The notes below the pieces were generated by a model, which was given only the letters and a program-made list of their open reading frames with translations, was not told where the DNA came from and did not search any database. A stretch of 64,000 nucleotides of DNA from Cladopsammia gracilis (taxonomy: Eukaryota; Cnidaria; Anthozoa; Scleractinia; Dendrophylliidae), in assembly GCA_022457155.1 (NCBI GenBank), contig JAJGOT010000165.1:180001-244000 (forward strand). The letters are read 5' to 3'. Positions 47,898 to 60,598 of this stretch are shown in pieces (within the stretch, counting starts at the first letter, position 1; each line of letters begins with the position of its first letter). The position numbers were made by a program, and so were the translations under genes.

Positions 47898-49075
47898 TTA
47901 AAGCCATCTCGTTAATGCGATAGAAGGTGAGGTTGTAAAAATAAGAAGAAGAATTGTTAGTGAATATGGTAAAGATGTTATTTGTTTCACTTATTTCGCT
48001 ATAATATAAACAAAGCGTTTCGAAACGTCGAGTTGGATATGGAGGTGATCGAGTTAAAAATTTAAATAGTAATATGAAAAAATGTAATCGATAAAAATGG
48101 ACAGAAATTAAGTAATTGTAGATTTTATGGGCGGTTAATTTTTATGAGATGTCATGTTTTGAGAGTGATTGTGTAATAATTTGCACCTGGTGTGTGGGTA
48201 AACGGTAGCGACGTGAAAAATGTAAATAATAAACAGCAGAAAGCATTACTTGAAACCATGTGGAAACCTATCAAAGTAATTTGCCGGATGGTAGAGTTAT
48301 CGTTTTGAAAATGGTTGTTAGCATTGCCATACAATTGAAGTGATACAGCTCGATACAGCACGAAAAAAACAATCGCCACCTCCTCCAACATCAAGAGGAA
48401 TTCTATTAAATTCATTTAACTATTCTCACGGGAACCCGCACGAACAAACACCCTTTTTATTTCCTTCCACGGGCCCAGTTGTTAGGGGCAATAACTGGGA
48501 ATACCGCTGAGCACGGGGGTATATATAGAGCCCTGTACAGCCCCCGAAATGATCCCGACCCCGAAATGATCCCCGACCCCGAAATGATCCCCAAATCGAC
48601 CCCGAAATGATCCCGACCCCGAAATGATCCCCATTTTTTTCACACTGACCCCGAAATGATCCCCAAGTAATTTTTGGAATGGAATGGCCTTCCAACCAGA
48701 GAAAGCTGGAATGAATAAAATAAAGGCAGTTAAGAAAAGTTTGATTCTCATGTATGCAGTATTCACTTATTTATTCATTTTGGACAATTCTTAAACTAAA
48801 TAATTATAACTCATTTTTTAACGATTTTTCAAGAAACTATATCATTTCTTATTTTTTCGAGTGTAGCGTTTTCAACTGTAACTAATAACAAATACAAACG
48901 TTTCCGCTTCTTATAGCAGACCGGCATGATTTAAAAGAGGAAACAAACATGATCGAACGTAAACATCAACAACCATATTATTTCTGTAACGAGAAATACA
49001 ACACAATTATACGACCAAAAACTTAAATGGTAACAAGCTGATGTCTCCAATAAACACGGCCAAGATCTCAAATGC

Positions 49076-49349
49076 ATGGCTCTACTTGGGCACGAAGCGG
49101 AGGCTCACTATCACAGCTTAGACTGTGTGGACATGCCATCATCTAATGAAGGGGAGGATGTTGTCGAATACTTGAAAAAGAAGTACGGGGAACGCAGTGA
49201 CAGAAGAAATTTGCCCCAAATGCTGTAAGAAATTCCAGTGCCTATCTGCAGGTGTTTACGCTAATGAAAGCGGCCTTATGCAGTACTATGACGAGGACTG
49301 TTACATGTGTGACGAGTGTACTAAAGATGAACAGTGGTACACATACTGA
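49076..49349 (+). pseudogene. Frameshifted coding remnant with CxxC motifs inside fold-back element
   Basis: Frame 1 from ATG 49076 reads MALLGHEAEAHYHSLDC and on through GEDVVEYLKKKYGER, stopping at 49226-49228. The next frame, open from about 49163 to the TGA at 49347-49349, reads VTEEICPKCCKKFQC, then DEDCYMCDECTKDEQWYTY. The two overlap at an A-run near 49166, so one base change would join them. CPKC and CDEC look like a zinc-binding pair. I do not recognise the family. Confidence 0.45.
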
Positions 49350-50097
49350 AAGTGAACAGTAGCTCTAGGGTGTAGCTTCTATGTAAAATTAACAAGGGAA
49401 TGTTCAAAGATAAAAAGAAAGCCATAAAAGATACCAGAATTGGAATGCTTTTTTCGATTCGCTATTACCCTTATGCGCAAGGTAACTTAGCGAAATTAAA
49501 CTCGAAAGTACATCTTTACTGTGACATGAGACGGAATATCAAACATGTTATATGAAGTCGAAGTAATGTTCAACTGACTTGAGCTTCTATCTTATTCATG
49601 TTCTAAACGTGCAACTGTAGACAGACGCAATAGATAGTTAGTGGTGCCATACAGGAGCCCAAACGTTACAAGGAGCATCCCCATTGGTGACATACAGGAA
49701 GCTTCACCTTAAACTTTGACCGCTACAAACAAGCATTCAGTATTAAACTTAATAACGATTCTTTCGTATTGTTTTGATAGACTAGCTGTATTGTTACCAT
49801 TTAAGTTTTTGATCGTATGATTGTGTTGTACTTCTCGTTACTGAAATAATATGGTTGTTGATGTTCACGTTCGATCATGTTTGTTTCCTCTTTTAAATCA
49901 TGCCGGTCTGCAAAAGAAGCGGATAAGTTTGTATTTGTTATTAGTTACAGTTGAAAACGCTACACTCGAAAAAATAAGAAATGATATAGTTTCTTGAAAA
50001 ATCGTTAAAAAATGCGTTATAATTGTTTAGTTTAAGAATTGTCCAAAATGAATAAATAAGTGAATACTGCATATAATGAGAATCAAAATTTCCTTAA

Positions 50098-50817
50098 GGT
50101 TACAGTGTACCTTCGGGGGTGTCTCCAGTATAACAGCTCTAGCGTGTTAAGATTACACTTAATATACCTAAACCCAAATATCAGATTAAAGATTATAGAG
50201 CTGGCTATCTAAATATGGAAACCATTTGGTAATAAAATGAATTGTCGAATTTTTTACGACGTCTAAATTCGAACGTCCGAATCAGCTTTAAAACGCTATA
50301 ACTCAAAGCGATTATTATATTTTGCTAATTTGATTTGTTCTCGGGTTTCCGGACACGAAGCGCTAAAAAACTTGTCGGCGATTTTCCATATTCAATTGCA
50401 GTGAAAAGTTACAGAATATTTTCGAAAAGGGGAGAAAAAAATTGGAATGATCGCGCGGAAATGCCTCTTGACGAAAAAGTTTTCGGAATTAAGAAATTCG
50501 CTGGCAAGGCAAGTTTTTGTTGACTATATGTTAGCCTAGCTTCTGTCCAAATTTAAGGAAAATCGAACAAATTCCCTTTGAGTTGTAGCTCTTTAAAGTG
50601 TCCCCAACAAGCGAAAAATTAACTTTGAGAAAACGGCACTTAAAAAAACATATCGCTTAATAAACAAACTCCGCCCACAAAAGTTATACCGTCATTTCTC
50701 CGTCAATTTTCACTATTTTTCGATACTTTTTTTTGGATGAAAGTTCATTCTGTAAACTTTATTTTAACGCCAAAAAAAATTTTCAATAAATTTTCGATCT
50801 GTAAGTACACTGTAACC
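50098..50817. mobile_element. TTAA-flanked element F inserted in a palindrome arm
   Basis: TTAA at 50094-50097 and 50818-50821; perfect ends GGTTACAGTGTAC and GTACACTGTAACC. It interrupts the right arm of the 48.5-51.0 kb palindrome; the left arm still has the empty site GCAGTTAAGAAAAG near 48727. Confidence 0.9.
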
Positions 50818-51124
50818 TTAACTGCCTTTATTTTATTCATTCCAGCTTTCTCTGGATGGAAGGCCATTCCATTCCAAAAATTACTTGGGGATCATTTCGG
50901 GGTCAGTGTGAAAAAAATGGGGATCATTTCGGGGTCGGGATCATTTCGGGGTCGATTTGGGGATCATTTCGGGGTCGGGGATCATTTCGGGGTCGGGATC
51001 ATTTCGGGGGCTGTACAGCCCCCCAGTTTATGTCAGCCCTCTCTTTTCGTGAATCACGGGAGGACGTCACCAGTTCCGGCGACTGTTTTGAACACTGTAG
51101 TCATCGCTGCGCCCGCTTTATATT

Positions 51125-51297
51125 ATGGCACAAACACCGGTTGCTACGAACGCTGGACATTTGGCAGCGCGTTTAGAAGCTCAAGCAGACAATCCTGACG
51201 GTGCTGTAGCAGTCCCGGCCCTGTGGTTCAAGCTGTTAACCCCGAACATGCGGTACAAGCGGAGCAAGCCCAACGGGCTGAACAGCCTCCCCAGGTC
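51125..51297 (+). CDS. Possible first exon or gag-like fragment, Ala/Gln-rich
   Basis: ATG at 51125 opens MAQTPVATNAGHLAARLEAQ and continues in a low-complexity Ala/Gln/Glu-rich style. Around 51220 the coding-like composition moves to the next frame (QAVNPEHAVQAEQAQRAEQ), which runs to a possible donor CAG|GTCGGT near 51296. The upstream 100 bases are unusually GC-rich for this window. This looks like the start of a retroelement or host gene with one frameshift. No downstream partner exon was found. Confidence 0.25.
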
Positions 51298-51750
51298 GGT
51301 AATCAATTTTCTGCGGATTTATGCTCGTGTTGGACGTTTTATCGTATGTTACCCGTTCAGCTTTGTTGTGTGTGCGGCCTTCGTTTATTCTCCGTCGTTT
51401 CCCTCCCGTTAGTAGTTTGTTTCTCCCATGTTTCTAGTAACTTTTGCTGGGTGCGCCCTTTTTATCTCGTTAATGCGCTTGCGCATTAAGCGAGATTTCG
51501 GAAAGGAGTACTAAAAAGGGACAAAAGTTGTTAACAAAATTTTGTGGACTTTTGTCCGGGGGGGTTTCTTGTTCGTTCTTTATAGAAGCTATATTAGGGC
51601 ATTGAGGATATGGTTGGTTAAAGCGGTTAGGATTTCAAGAAGGGCGTCACATACTGCCACTAAAATGTTTGGGGAGCACCCCCGGACCTATTGTTAATTT
51701 CCCTAGGGTATTGGGATGTCAGAACTTGTGATGAACTTGTCATATATCAC

Positions 51751-51952
51751 ATTACGTTACCGCAAAGGTATTAGTCCTTGTTAAATTTCGATATCTCACG
51801 TTACCTATCAGTTTCAATCATTTGTCGTAAAGCCATTATAGCTACTTTAAAATTACGTTACCGCAAAGGTATTAGTCCTTGTTAAATTTCGATATCTCAC
51901 GTTACTTATCAGTTTCAATCATTTGTCGTAAAGCCATTATAGCTACTTTAAA
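51751..51952 (+). repeat. 101-bp tandem duplication
   Basis: Two nearly identical copies starting ATTACGTTACCGCAAAGG at 51751 and 51852. Confidence 0.9.
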
Positions 51953-52090
51953 AGGGTAAAAATAGGTTAAATGCGTTTTCTTGGGAAACGTAGTTTGAGA
52001 ATTTCACGGTGTATTTTACTAATGGAGAGGTTATAAGAAAGTTAAATGGGACAGGAAAGTTTGTGTATTAATATGAGCGGTATGGCAGAG

Positions 52091-52426
52091 CAAAATAGCA
52101 TGAACTTTTCGTTTTTTTCTATTGAGTTGTGGTTACACACACCTTGGGTTTGGGGCCTTCCCAAGGGTTAATGGCTTGGGTTCGGTTTATCTCAGGTTTC
52201 ATCTTACTGTTGGGGATGCGGTTACACAGTAAAAGACTCCCTAGGGTAAAATATAAGCAAAATAGCATGAACTTTTCGTTTTTTTCTATTGAGTTGTAGT
52301 TACACACACGTTGGGTTTGGGGCCTTCCCAAGGGTTAATGGCTTCGGTTCGGTTTATCTCAGGTTTCATCTTACTGTTGGGGATGCGGTTACACAGTAAA
52401 AGACTCCCTAGGGTAAAATATAATAA
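52091..52426 (+). repeat. 168-bp tandem duplication
   Basis: Two copies starting CAAAATAGCATGAACTTTTC at 52091 and 52259, with three or four differences. Confidence 0.9.
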
Positions 52427-52729
52427 GATATGAGTTCACTGACACTGCAGTTTACGCGCGAAAACATACAGATCGACATGGATGACACGAATCTAGATCT
52501 TGTAAGTTTAATTTCAGTCATTCTCCTGCTTATCATTCGATAAATATAACAATCCGGCAGTTTTTTTTTTTTGCGAGAAGACACCGAAGAAGACGCCTTC
52601 AATTACGCTATCTTCAAGGTTTGTCGGCGTTTTATTTACATTTAGGAGCTCGCCACGAACTTGCTCGCCGCCAAGGAGGGCTTGGGTATTTCCATGACCA
52701 CAGAATTGGTTTCAGCAACTTCTAAATAA

Positions 52730-54600
52730 CAATGCACTCGATCACTGGTGGAAAGAAAACTTTAGAGTTACAAGTAAGCGTGCAATTAACCAAGCGTATC
52801 AGAGGTCAACTTAGAGAGCAGCAGCAGGCGATTTCCTGTATTAGCTACGTTCTGCATTATGATTGGCCAAGCGGTTTGATTGTGCAATAGTATGGTAAAC
52901 ATGTCATAGTTGTGTTGATTTTTTGGCTTATAATGATGACGGTTGAATGGAATTGCGGCAAGCCTTCAATGGCTTAAATTTTTGCGTCTTTTGCGTACTG
53001 TTACATAATGAAACTGTAATAGCAATTATTAATTGTTTTAAAATAGCACAGAAGCGAAAGTACACGGGTCAGCCAATACTATGCTACCGGTGCCAAGTGC
53101 AGGTTCAATCAAATTAGTTGCAACCTGTAGGTAAACGAACTTAAAATATTCACCTTTATACGGACTTATATTTTATGAAAGGGGTCAATCCGGCAATTTT
53201 TTTTTTTAGTCATATGGAAAGTTTAACTGAGTCAGAGGCTGTCCTATTCAGTACATTTGATAGCTGCGTGGAGCTAATTAACACCACTCTTATTACTAAT
53301 CACGTTAAAAGTGACATCAAATATTCTAGATATGACTTGTTCTCAAAAGAACATGCTATTTTGCTCTACCTTTTAAGTCGCTTAGCGAGTGACAACCGGA
53401 AATATTGTGAAAAGAAAAATTGGTAAGAATATTCTGCTCCCGGAGCGGGGGGGGGGGGGGGGGGGGGACTCCTATAAGTCGTCAAGCGGAGGTGCTCGTC
53501 AGGAAAAAAAGTGAAACACTGAACACACTAAAAGATACCATTTTCTGGGAAAATGAGTTTTTTTTAATCATATGTTCTAAAAGATACCTAGTAAACGCTA
53601 TTTCCGACAAGTAATCTCTTTAAATCCCAATTCCTCTTCACTTAAACACAAATACCCTAATTTTCATTTATCAAACCACCATAGAAAATCGTTACAATTT
53701 CCAACTGCTTAATAGATCCTATAGAACTAGCGGCATTTTGTTTATAATATAAAACAGACGTTTTTTTTAGCACCGTTTCACACGCAAATCTTCACTAAAA
53801 AAAAGACCGACAACCGCGCTTTAAATCGTTTTGCTCACAAAACCTCGCCGTGTCACTAAAAGCCTATCTAAGCGCTATTTCCTATCCTTTTTTTCCAAAA
53901 TCAAAAACATGACCGCAAAATTAAATCAAATAAATCCATTTAATCCCTAATAGTTAGGAAACAAATGACACCACAACGGCACTGGATCATTCCTTCAACA
54001 ACCATAGACAACTACCTAATTACTCCATTTACCAGAAAGACAGACATCGCTAATCTAAACCGGAAAAGGTAGATATTTCGGCCCACCCACAATTGAAAAA
54101 GTTTCAACAAAATATTACAGATCATACAACATTTAATAACCAATCTTAAACAATTTATCAATATTGCTAACCTTTACATTTAAACGCTATTTCGGACAAC
54201 CCATCTGTTCAAATGGTAATTCATCTTCATTTTCTTTCAACTTACCAATTAAACGTTATCCTTATAAAAACACAGACCTACGCATTGTTTTATCAAACAT
54301 ATCAATCAAAATATAAAAGGTATCTCCACAATACAATGCTCTTCGTTAAAACGATGTACACTTTTTCACTTCAAAAACAAAAAACAGAATAATCACCCAT
54401 TTTACCCATAAAGCTGTAAATCAAATAATTACACAAATTCGCAAACAACCGTATGAAAAAGTGTTGCTTAAACATTTCAAACAATGTCTCTCAAATAGAC
54501 ATACAGTATTCTCACGAATAACCAGCATCACAGCTACCCTTGGCTACAAATATAAACGCAATAAAACTTCATCACACTTCGAACATAAATTTACCTTTCG
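52730..54600. other. Gene-free AT-rich spacer
   Basis: Apart from a poly-G run and a hydrophilic 83-aa ORF at 53175-53426 (not recognised), I see nothing. Confidence 0.5.
53441..53467 (+). repeat. Poly-G run
   Basis: About 22 consecutive G. Other long poly-G runs are at 30522-30538 and 55530-55550. Lengths are likely unreliable in assembly. Confidence 0.85.
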
Positions 54601-55190
54601 CGCTCCATTGTAGTCCATTATTTAATGTGAGAGCAGACGAGAGACAGCCGGGAGGACAGGACCAAAACCTTACTGGATCGACCCGAACATCACTATATAT
54701 TGTACAAAACTAACTCCCCCCTCCCACCGGAATATAACTGCAACGCTGCGGTGAACAAAACTGACGACATTCTATTTTAAATCACGCTAAACCATTCTAC
54801 ATAAGACATTATAAGAACGGTTTTTTTGTAGAGTCGAATGGCTAGCCTGCAAAACAGGCTTTATTTTTTTACGCGTTTCAGACGAGCGCTAAACGCGCTC
54901 CATCGTAGTCCATTATTTAATGTGAGAGCAGACGAGAGACAGCCGGGAGGACAGGACCAAAACCTTACTGGATCGACCCGAACATCACTATATATTGTAC
55001 AAAACTAACTCCCCCCTCCCCCCGGAATATAACTGCAACGCTGCGGTGAACAAAACTTACGACATTCTATTTTAAATCACGCTAAACCATTCTACATAAG
55101 ACATTATAAGAACGGTTTTTTGTAGAGTCGAATGGCTAGCCTGCAAAACAGGCTTTATTTTTTTACGCGTTTCAGACGAGCGCTAAACGA
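54601..55190 (+). repeat. 295-bp tandem duplication, with diverged third copy
   Basis: Copies at 54601-54895 and 54896-55190 differ at few positions. A diverged relative of the middle part (GTGTACAAAACAAACTCCCC) is at about 56735-56865, suggesting an older satellite-like family. Confidence 0.9.
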
Positions 55191-58100
55191 GTGGCCACCG
55201 CAAAGCGGAAGGGGATCTGAGGAAAGTGATTTTAATGATAAGATTTGACAGTGATTTGCGTTTAAAAACACAGGTGCTGTAGTGATATGATGGCTAATAA
55301 TATGCGGTGAATTCGGCTTTCCACTGTTCGTCCTTTCGTGTGAATAAAATTGTTAGTTGTTAGATCAGTAGATGATTTTTGTCGTAATGGTAAATCTTCA
55401 ATTGTTTTTAAAGTCTATATAATATTGGTTAGTTGGACAATTAAGGATTAGAAAACAGGTGTCGTGTGCGTCGTGCCTTCCACGAGCCATTGTAATCCAA
55501 GTGTATCTGCTGCCTATTGTGTACGGACAGGGGGGGGGGGGGGGGGGGGGAGTGTAGTGGGTGAAGTAAGAAAAATCTGATTTTTAGAACAGAATGGCCT
55601 GTTACAGAGATCTTCCTTTAGACTACGAGCAGTTTGTTTTCTTTCAGTGGTAAACTACATACAGAGTAAAAGTGGCAAAAAGTATTGTACTGTTTTTTAT
55701 TACAAATTTAACATAATGGTACCTGCTTTTCAAAAATAAGTGCGGAGTAAATAACATATAAAGGCTAAATTTGGAGTCAAACAGGAAACGGCGACACCGC
55801 AGATAATTTTCTTGCACCGAACACCACAGACTGTAAAGTGTAAACATCGCAAACGGTAGGGTTTGAGATAACCGCAACACCGCTTGCAAGCTGGCATTTT
55901 ATTCACCGCAAACCGCATAAAAAAAGGAATTCTTACTTTACAGAGTAAAATTTGGAAAATGCGTTTACTATTCTGTATTGTGTAAGATGTGTCGACTATA
56001 GAAAAATTGTATTTGGATTTAATAACTTTTTTGCGAGTTTAATACAGTAGCTCTTTTGTGATTAGTAATCTGAGATGGGAAGTCTTTATGGCGTGCTAAT
56101 TAGAGTTAAAAGGATATGATACATGTTTGGCGTTTTACACTTTAATGACTTGTCAACAATTTTCTGTCAAAATTGTTCGGTAAAGTGATGTCGATTGTGG
56201 TCACTTTACGTCGTTTTGTACGACTCTATACCCATCACAGCAAGAAAACAACCAAAGCAGACTGACAAATAAAATACGCGAAAAAAGAGTCCGTATAGTG
56301 AACAAGTTAAACAAGAAACCTGAAAGACATCGCCCGCAACCATTCTGATCTAAGAAACGGAAAAACCACACTCCCCTCGAAACCCCCCCCCCCCTCCCCC
56401 ACCGCCCAGAACGCAATAAACGATTTGAATTTCAGTTTTACAGCATTAAACTAAACAGTTTGCACAATTAAACAAACAGCATTTCTCTTTTCAGAGACAA
56501 AAAGAACGTCTCGTGATATACCTCACAGAACGTCATAAAAGAAGACTTATTAACAAGCTTTTAAACTTTTACCTCTTCTTGTGCCACCAACATTCTCTAA
56601 CATAACGAACTCCCCCCTTCCCCCCAATTCAGTCGCACAGTACAATTTTAGAATTTCTAACCATCACAAAACCAAAATTAACAAAAACGATACATTATTT
56701 AACGACTGACCATGATTTCAAAAACCCTAACTTATCAAGGCCCCCACATACCTATATAGTGTACAAAACAAACTCCCCCCCACCCTCGCGACACATGAGT
56801 ACAACCCTGCGTTTCCAAAACTTACTACATTCTGTTCTATATTACGCTAAACCATTCTACAAACATCCAATTCTTCTGCAATAATCACGACAAACTAAAT
56901 TCTACCTTAAATAAAATTGACGTCTTTCTATCTAGACTATTCTCTACCATCATATCGCAGCGCCACGTGCATTTTTAAAACAATGTAAGCTGTCAAATTT
57001 TATCGTTAAAAACGCTCAGCAACGGCTCAGATGACATATCTGATCCACAACTCAAATGAAATAGCTGTTCTATATTTCAGTGAAAATATACTTTTATACA
57101 AAAATAACGGATTCTCATACCTTTTGGTGTCTCTGTTGAAATCAAGGCACTCTCGATTCTCGAATCTTCACAATTAACCAAACTCAACTTGACAAAACAT
57201 ATACAAACATATACATATACATGACATGACAACAAATGCAAACCACAAAACCACACGACGGAATCTCTACAAGCCGAAAACTTAATCGACCGCGAAGCGT
57301 ATTAAATTTGCATATTCTTAGCACGAACATATGGGTGTGACATAATCATACAAGCATCGGACTACTAAAAGTTCTCAAATGACTAAACACAGCTCTTTAC
57401 TAAATTTCCCAAATTTCATAACACCCGTCCGAAACACAAGGACACAAAAAACAATAAACACCTTTTGCCATCGCGTGCTCACTGGAGGCCGCACCATTTA
57501 TTAAAGTAAAAACAGACTGAATCGTTACACGGGAAGCGAGAACAAACAGAACTTTGCAGAGAACCAATGAGCATACATAGCATGAAAAAACCCCATACCG
57601 CTCGCTACGAAAAGACAGAAAAAAAATCCCGGCCTCATAAACAATTGTCTCCAACTTGCCCGGCTCAATCGAAACAAAACTTTACAAGAATTTGAAATCC
57701 TAAATGATTGAGAAACTGAAAGCTATAATAGATATTGTCTTTAGCATAGCCACAACATTTTAACTCGCCCATCGACCGCGACCCTTAAAAAATCGATCTT
57801 GAATGCCACCGTTCGCTACAGCAGTGGACCCTCCGGCTCAAACTCTATGAACACTGGTAATCAAAACGTCTATAAACTCTCTAAAACCGTCCATAATAAA
57901 CTCCATCGTTCTTATCTAGTTAATTCCTTGGCAATCGCTCTGAACAGCGCTAAATCTTCAGAGAGATCAATATACGCAGCTGCGATCTATTGCTCCAAGG
58001 CCTTCACAGGACAAATACGAATGACTATCGTTACAATCGCAATCCACGCCCCATCACGAAACTGGTCAATCTTTGACGATTCTAAAAAAATGGAAACATA

Positions 58101-58534
58101 AGAACAAAAACTTAGTATCACAAGCTCTTAGAACGCATAACTCAGTGAAACAGAAAAACCCGCCAAAACCCTGTAGCGGACATTATTTGCAACTAAACTG
58201 CAAATTGAAAAGGGTTGACAAGCAGGTAACAAATGTGATTAGACCAACCCCACTGTTTCCATCTTTTCAAACCTCCTAGTTAAGAACACACACTGGTCCA
58301 CTCTAGAAGCGAGGACGGTTCCTCAAACCAAGCTCGCCGGCAACCGCTGAAAAATGTAGAGGAACTGAGGCGAAAAACGCCCTCCACATCTCAAAGCGAC
58401 ATACATCTGCAAACACAAAAGCACTAACAAAAACATAAAACTTGCATTCGAAAACTCCTCCTGCACATTTCTTCTCCCTAACATTCAAACTATAATATGT
58501 CCTTGAATTTTCTTTTCTTTTTTTTTTTTTATAT
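55191..58534. other. Gene-free spacer with old satellite relics
   Basis: Contains a long poly-G run (about 55530), C-rich words such as AACTCCCCCC that recall the 54.6-kb repeat, and ORFs at 57400-57654 (minus) and 57799-58101 (plus) without recognisable domains. Confidence 0.5.
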
Positions 58535-58625
58535 AGGCACTGATGGTCCCTCAACCTCGTTCCCAGAGCTTTTCCCTTCGAGAGAGCGGCGGCGGGAAAA
58601 GGCCCTGGCATCGGCTAGTCACGTG
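58535..58625 (-). repeat. Copy of a coral-type repeat (KGKALGTRL), inverted partner at 62401-62480
   Basis: The minus strand can be read as GPFPAAALSKGKALGTRL, similar to a translated repeat often seen fused to coral gene models. An inverted copy (CACGTGACCAGCCGATGG...) is at 62401-62480, so the pair brackets the large palindrome. Recognition is from memory. Confidence 0.55.
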
Positions 58626-59900
58626 CCCATCGGGCACCCGAAAAACCTCGCTGTAATAAATTAGATGTGAAATTGAAGCTGCATAATCAAAAGCAGGACG
58701 GGAGTTACGAGAGTGTAATATTGCTCATGATTTTAATGCCATTTGCTCCTTCTAGATGTTTTGAACGGGTATTCTACATTTAGCTGTTTGTTAAAGAAGA
58801 TTTTACTGACTGTAGCTGAGTGTAGACTGAATTTTAAAACCTTTAACAAGCCGCGTGCAACGGACTACAAGTCAAGTCTCTGTCTGTCGATTGAATTTTT
58901 CCGTGGTGTCGCGCTTGTAGATTTTGACCTCATTTTTATTTAGCGTCCTTTTTTTCCTGGCGATTGTGTGTTAGTATTGGCACGTAGATTTTTATGTAGG
59001 AAAGGTTTGAATTTCTCTAACTTTTCTCTCTGAAATACCGGACATCACAGAATCTGAAATGACAGACTGAAATGATGGTTGTTCCGAAAACTAAGACCCG
59101 AAAACTAAGACCTAAGACCTAAGACCCCGAAAACTAAGACCCCGAAAACTAAGACCTCGAAAACTAAGACCCCCCGTCCTTTCATTGATTTTCACTTTTC
59201 CGGTGGGTCTTAGTTTTCGTAATTACGAAAGCTCATTACGAAAACTAAGACCCCATCTCATTTTTCTTGTTTATCAATTTTATTTTATTTTAATAAATAG
59301 AATATGTTGAAATGTAAAAAGCGAATAATACACAGCAATTAACACCCCGTCTTTTCATTGATTTATCACTTCTCTGGTGGGTCTTAGTTTTCGTGATTAC
59401 GAAAGCTCATTACGAAAACTAAGACCCCATCTCATTTTTCTTATTTATCAATTTTTTGAAGGTGAGCGGGAGAGTTTATACATCATGGCTTGATTTGTTG
59501 CTTTTCCGGTTGGATCGAAGAACCTGGTTGCTTTAAGATTAAGTGGGATTTTCTACAAAAATAATGGAACTTGAGGAAATTTTTTAAATGGAACAGTTCA
59601 GACTTAATCAGGGTTTGTGTCGTTACTTGTAAAACAGAAAACTTTTTTTATCACTTTTCCGGTGGGTCTTAGTTTACGTAATCACGAAAGCTCATTACGA
59701 AAACTAAGACCCCATCTCATTTTTCTTGTTTATCAATTTTATTTTTATTTTTTATTTTTTTAATTTATTTTTACAGTTTTTATTATTCACAATCTATAGA
59801 AATCTTTGATGATGATCTCGTATAATTGTCTTTTTTTACATCCGTATTGAATGTTAAAAACTTTTCAAATGTCACCAGAAACATTTAATTAAAGCATCGA

Positions 59901-59931
59901 CGTGCGTGCGTGCGTGCGTGCGTGCGTGCGT
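59901..59931. repeat. GTGC tetranucleotide repeat
   Basis: About seven CGTG units at the centre of the large palindrome. Confidence 0.9.
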
Positions 59932-60338
59932 TTCGGCCCCCAATCCAGCCCAACTTGTTTTGCAAACTTGTAATTACGAAAGGCAATTAGACCAATGGAA
60001 AAGCAGCAAATCAAGATAACATGCAATTATGATTTTCAAATGTAGCTCCTGGCCCGGAAAGTTATCGGGACGTTCGAGAAACGTCCTTATATCTTAGGTC
60101 CTCAATCACGAAACCTTAATTGTGCCACCAGAAAAGTCAAGATAACATGCAACGGAACATTTGGCGATTTATAAACTCGCGCTCACCTTCAGAAACGTAA
60201 AAAAAATAAGAGAAAATAACACTGTTTTTTTTATTACTAGCTCATCTTCAATAAAATTGACAAACAAGAAAAATAAGATGGGTCTTAGTTTTCGTAATTA
60301 GCTTTCGTAAGACCCCAACTTAAATGTGATAAAAAGGT

Positions 60339-60598
60339 GCTGTTACACTTTACAATTTTTCGTGCAACTTGTCGCGAAAAAAATATTGTTGCAAGTTGCA
60401 GGCACGACTTTAACGTGTAACACCCCTTCATGGAACTGAATTTTTGTTTTTTTAAGTTGCAGGAAGAGTTGAATCGTTTTCTACTTTCTGCAACAATTTT
60501 TTTCACGTTGCACAACAAAAATACGTGTAACATGGCTCTTACGCAATTTTTGTCGCGAGACAAGTTGCAGGAAAAATTGTTACGTGTAACAGCAGCTT
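60339..60598. mobile_element. Small inverted-repeat element at the palindrome centre
   Basis: Ends GCTGTTACAC at left and GTGTAACAGC at right, with several internal CAACTTGTCGCG/GTTGCAGG motifs in both orientations. It sits near the middle of the large palindrome and is its probable asymmetric spacer. Confidence 0.6.

Larger units (their letters stand above)
48533..51018. mobile_element. Large fold-back element with long arms and a captured coding remnant
   Basis: Inverted arms of about 500 bases: 48533-49036 and 49793-51018 (the right arm is lengthened by element F). Both begin CTGTACAGCCCCCGAAATG and carry a minisatellite of the type GGGGATCATTTCGGGGTC near the outer end, then a long unique inverted stretch. 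The centre (49037-49792) holds a broken protein-coding segment. No transposase is recognised. Long arms with outer tandem repeats are reminiscent of Foldback/Galileo or MULE-type elements; the class is an inference. Confidence 0.8.

Noticed and set aside
48426..51176. ORFs with SFRGRGSFRGRDHFGG repeats in both palindrome arms
   Set aside because: Translation of the GATCATTTCGGGGTC minisatellite.
52430..52729. Possible small gene with exons 52430-52501, 52578-52618 and 52646-52729
   Set aside because: Each piece looks coding-like and has GT/AG borders, but phases do not join to the open frame of the last piece (197 bases total), so no consistent protein results.
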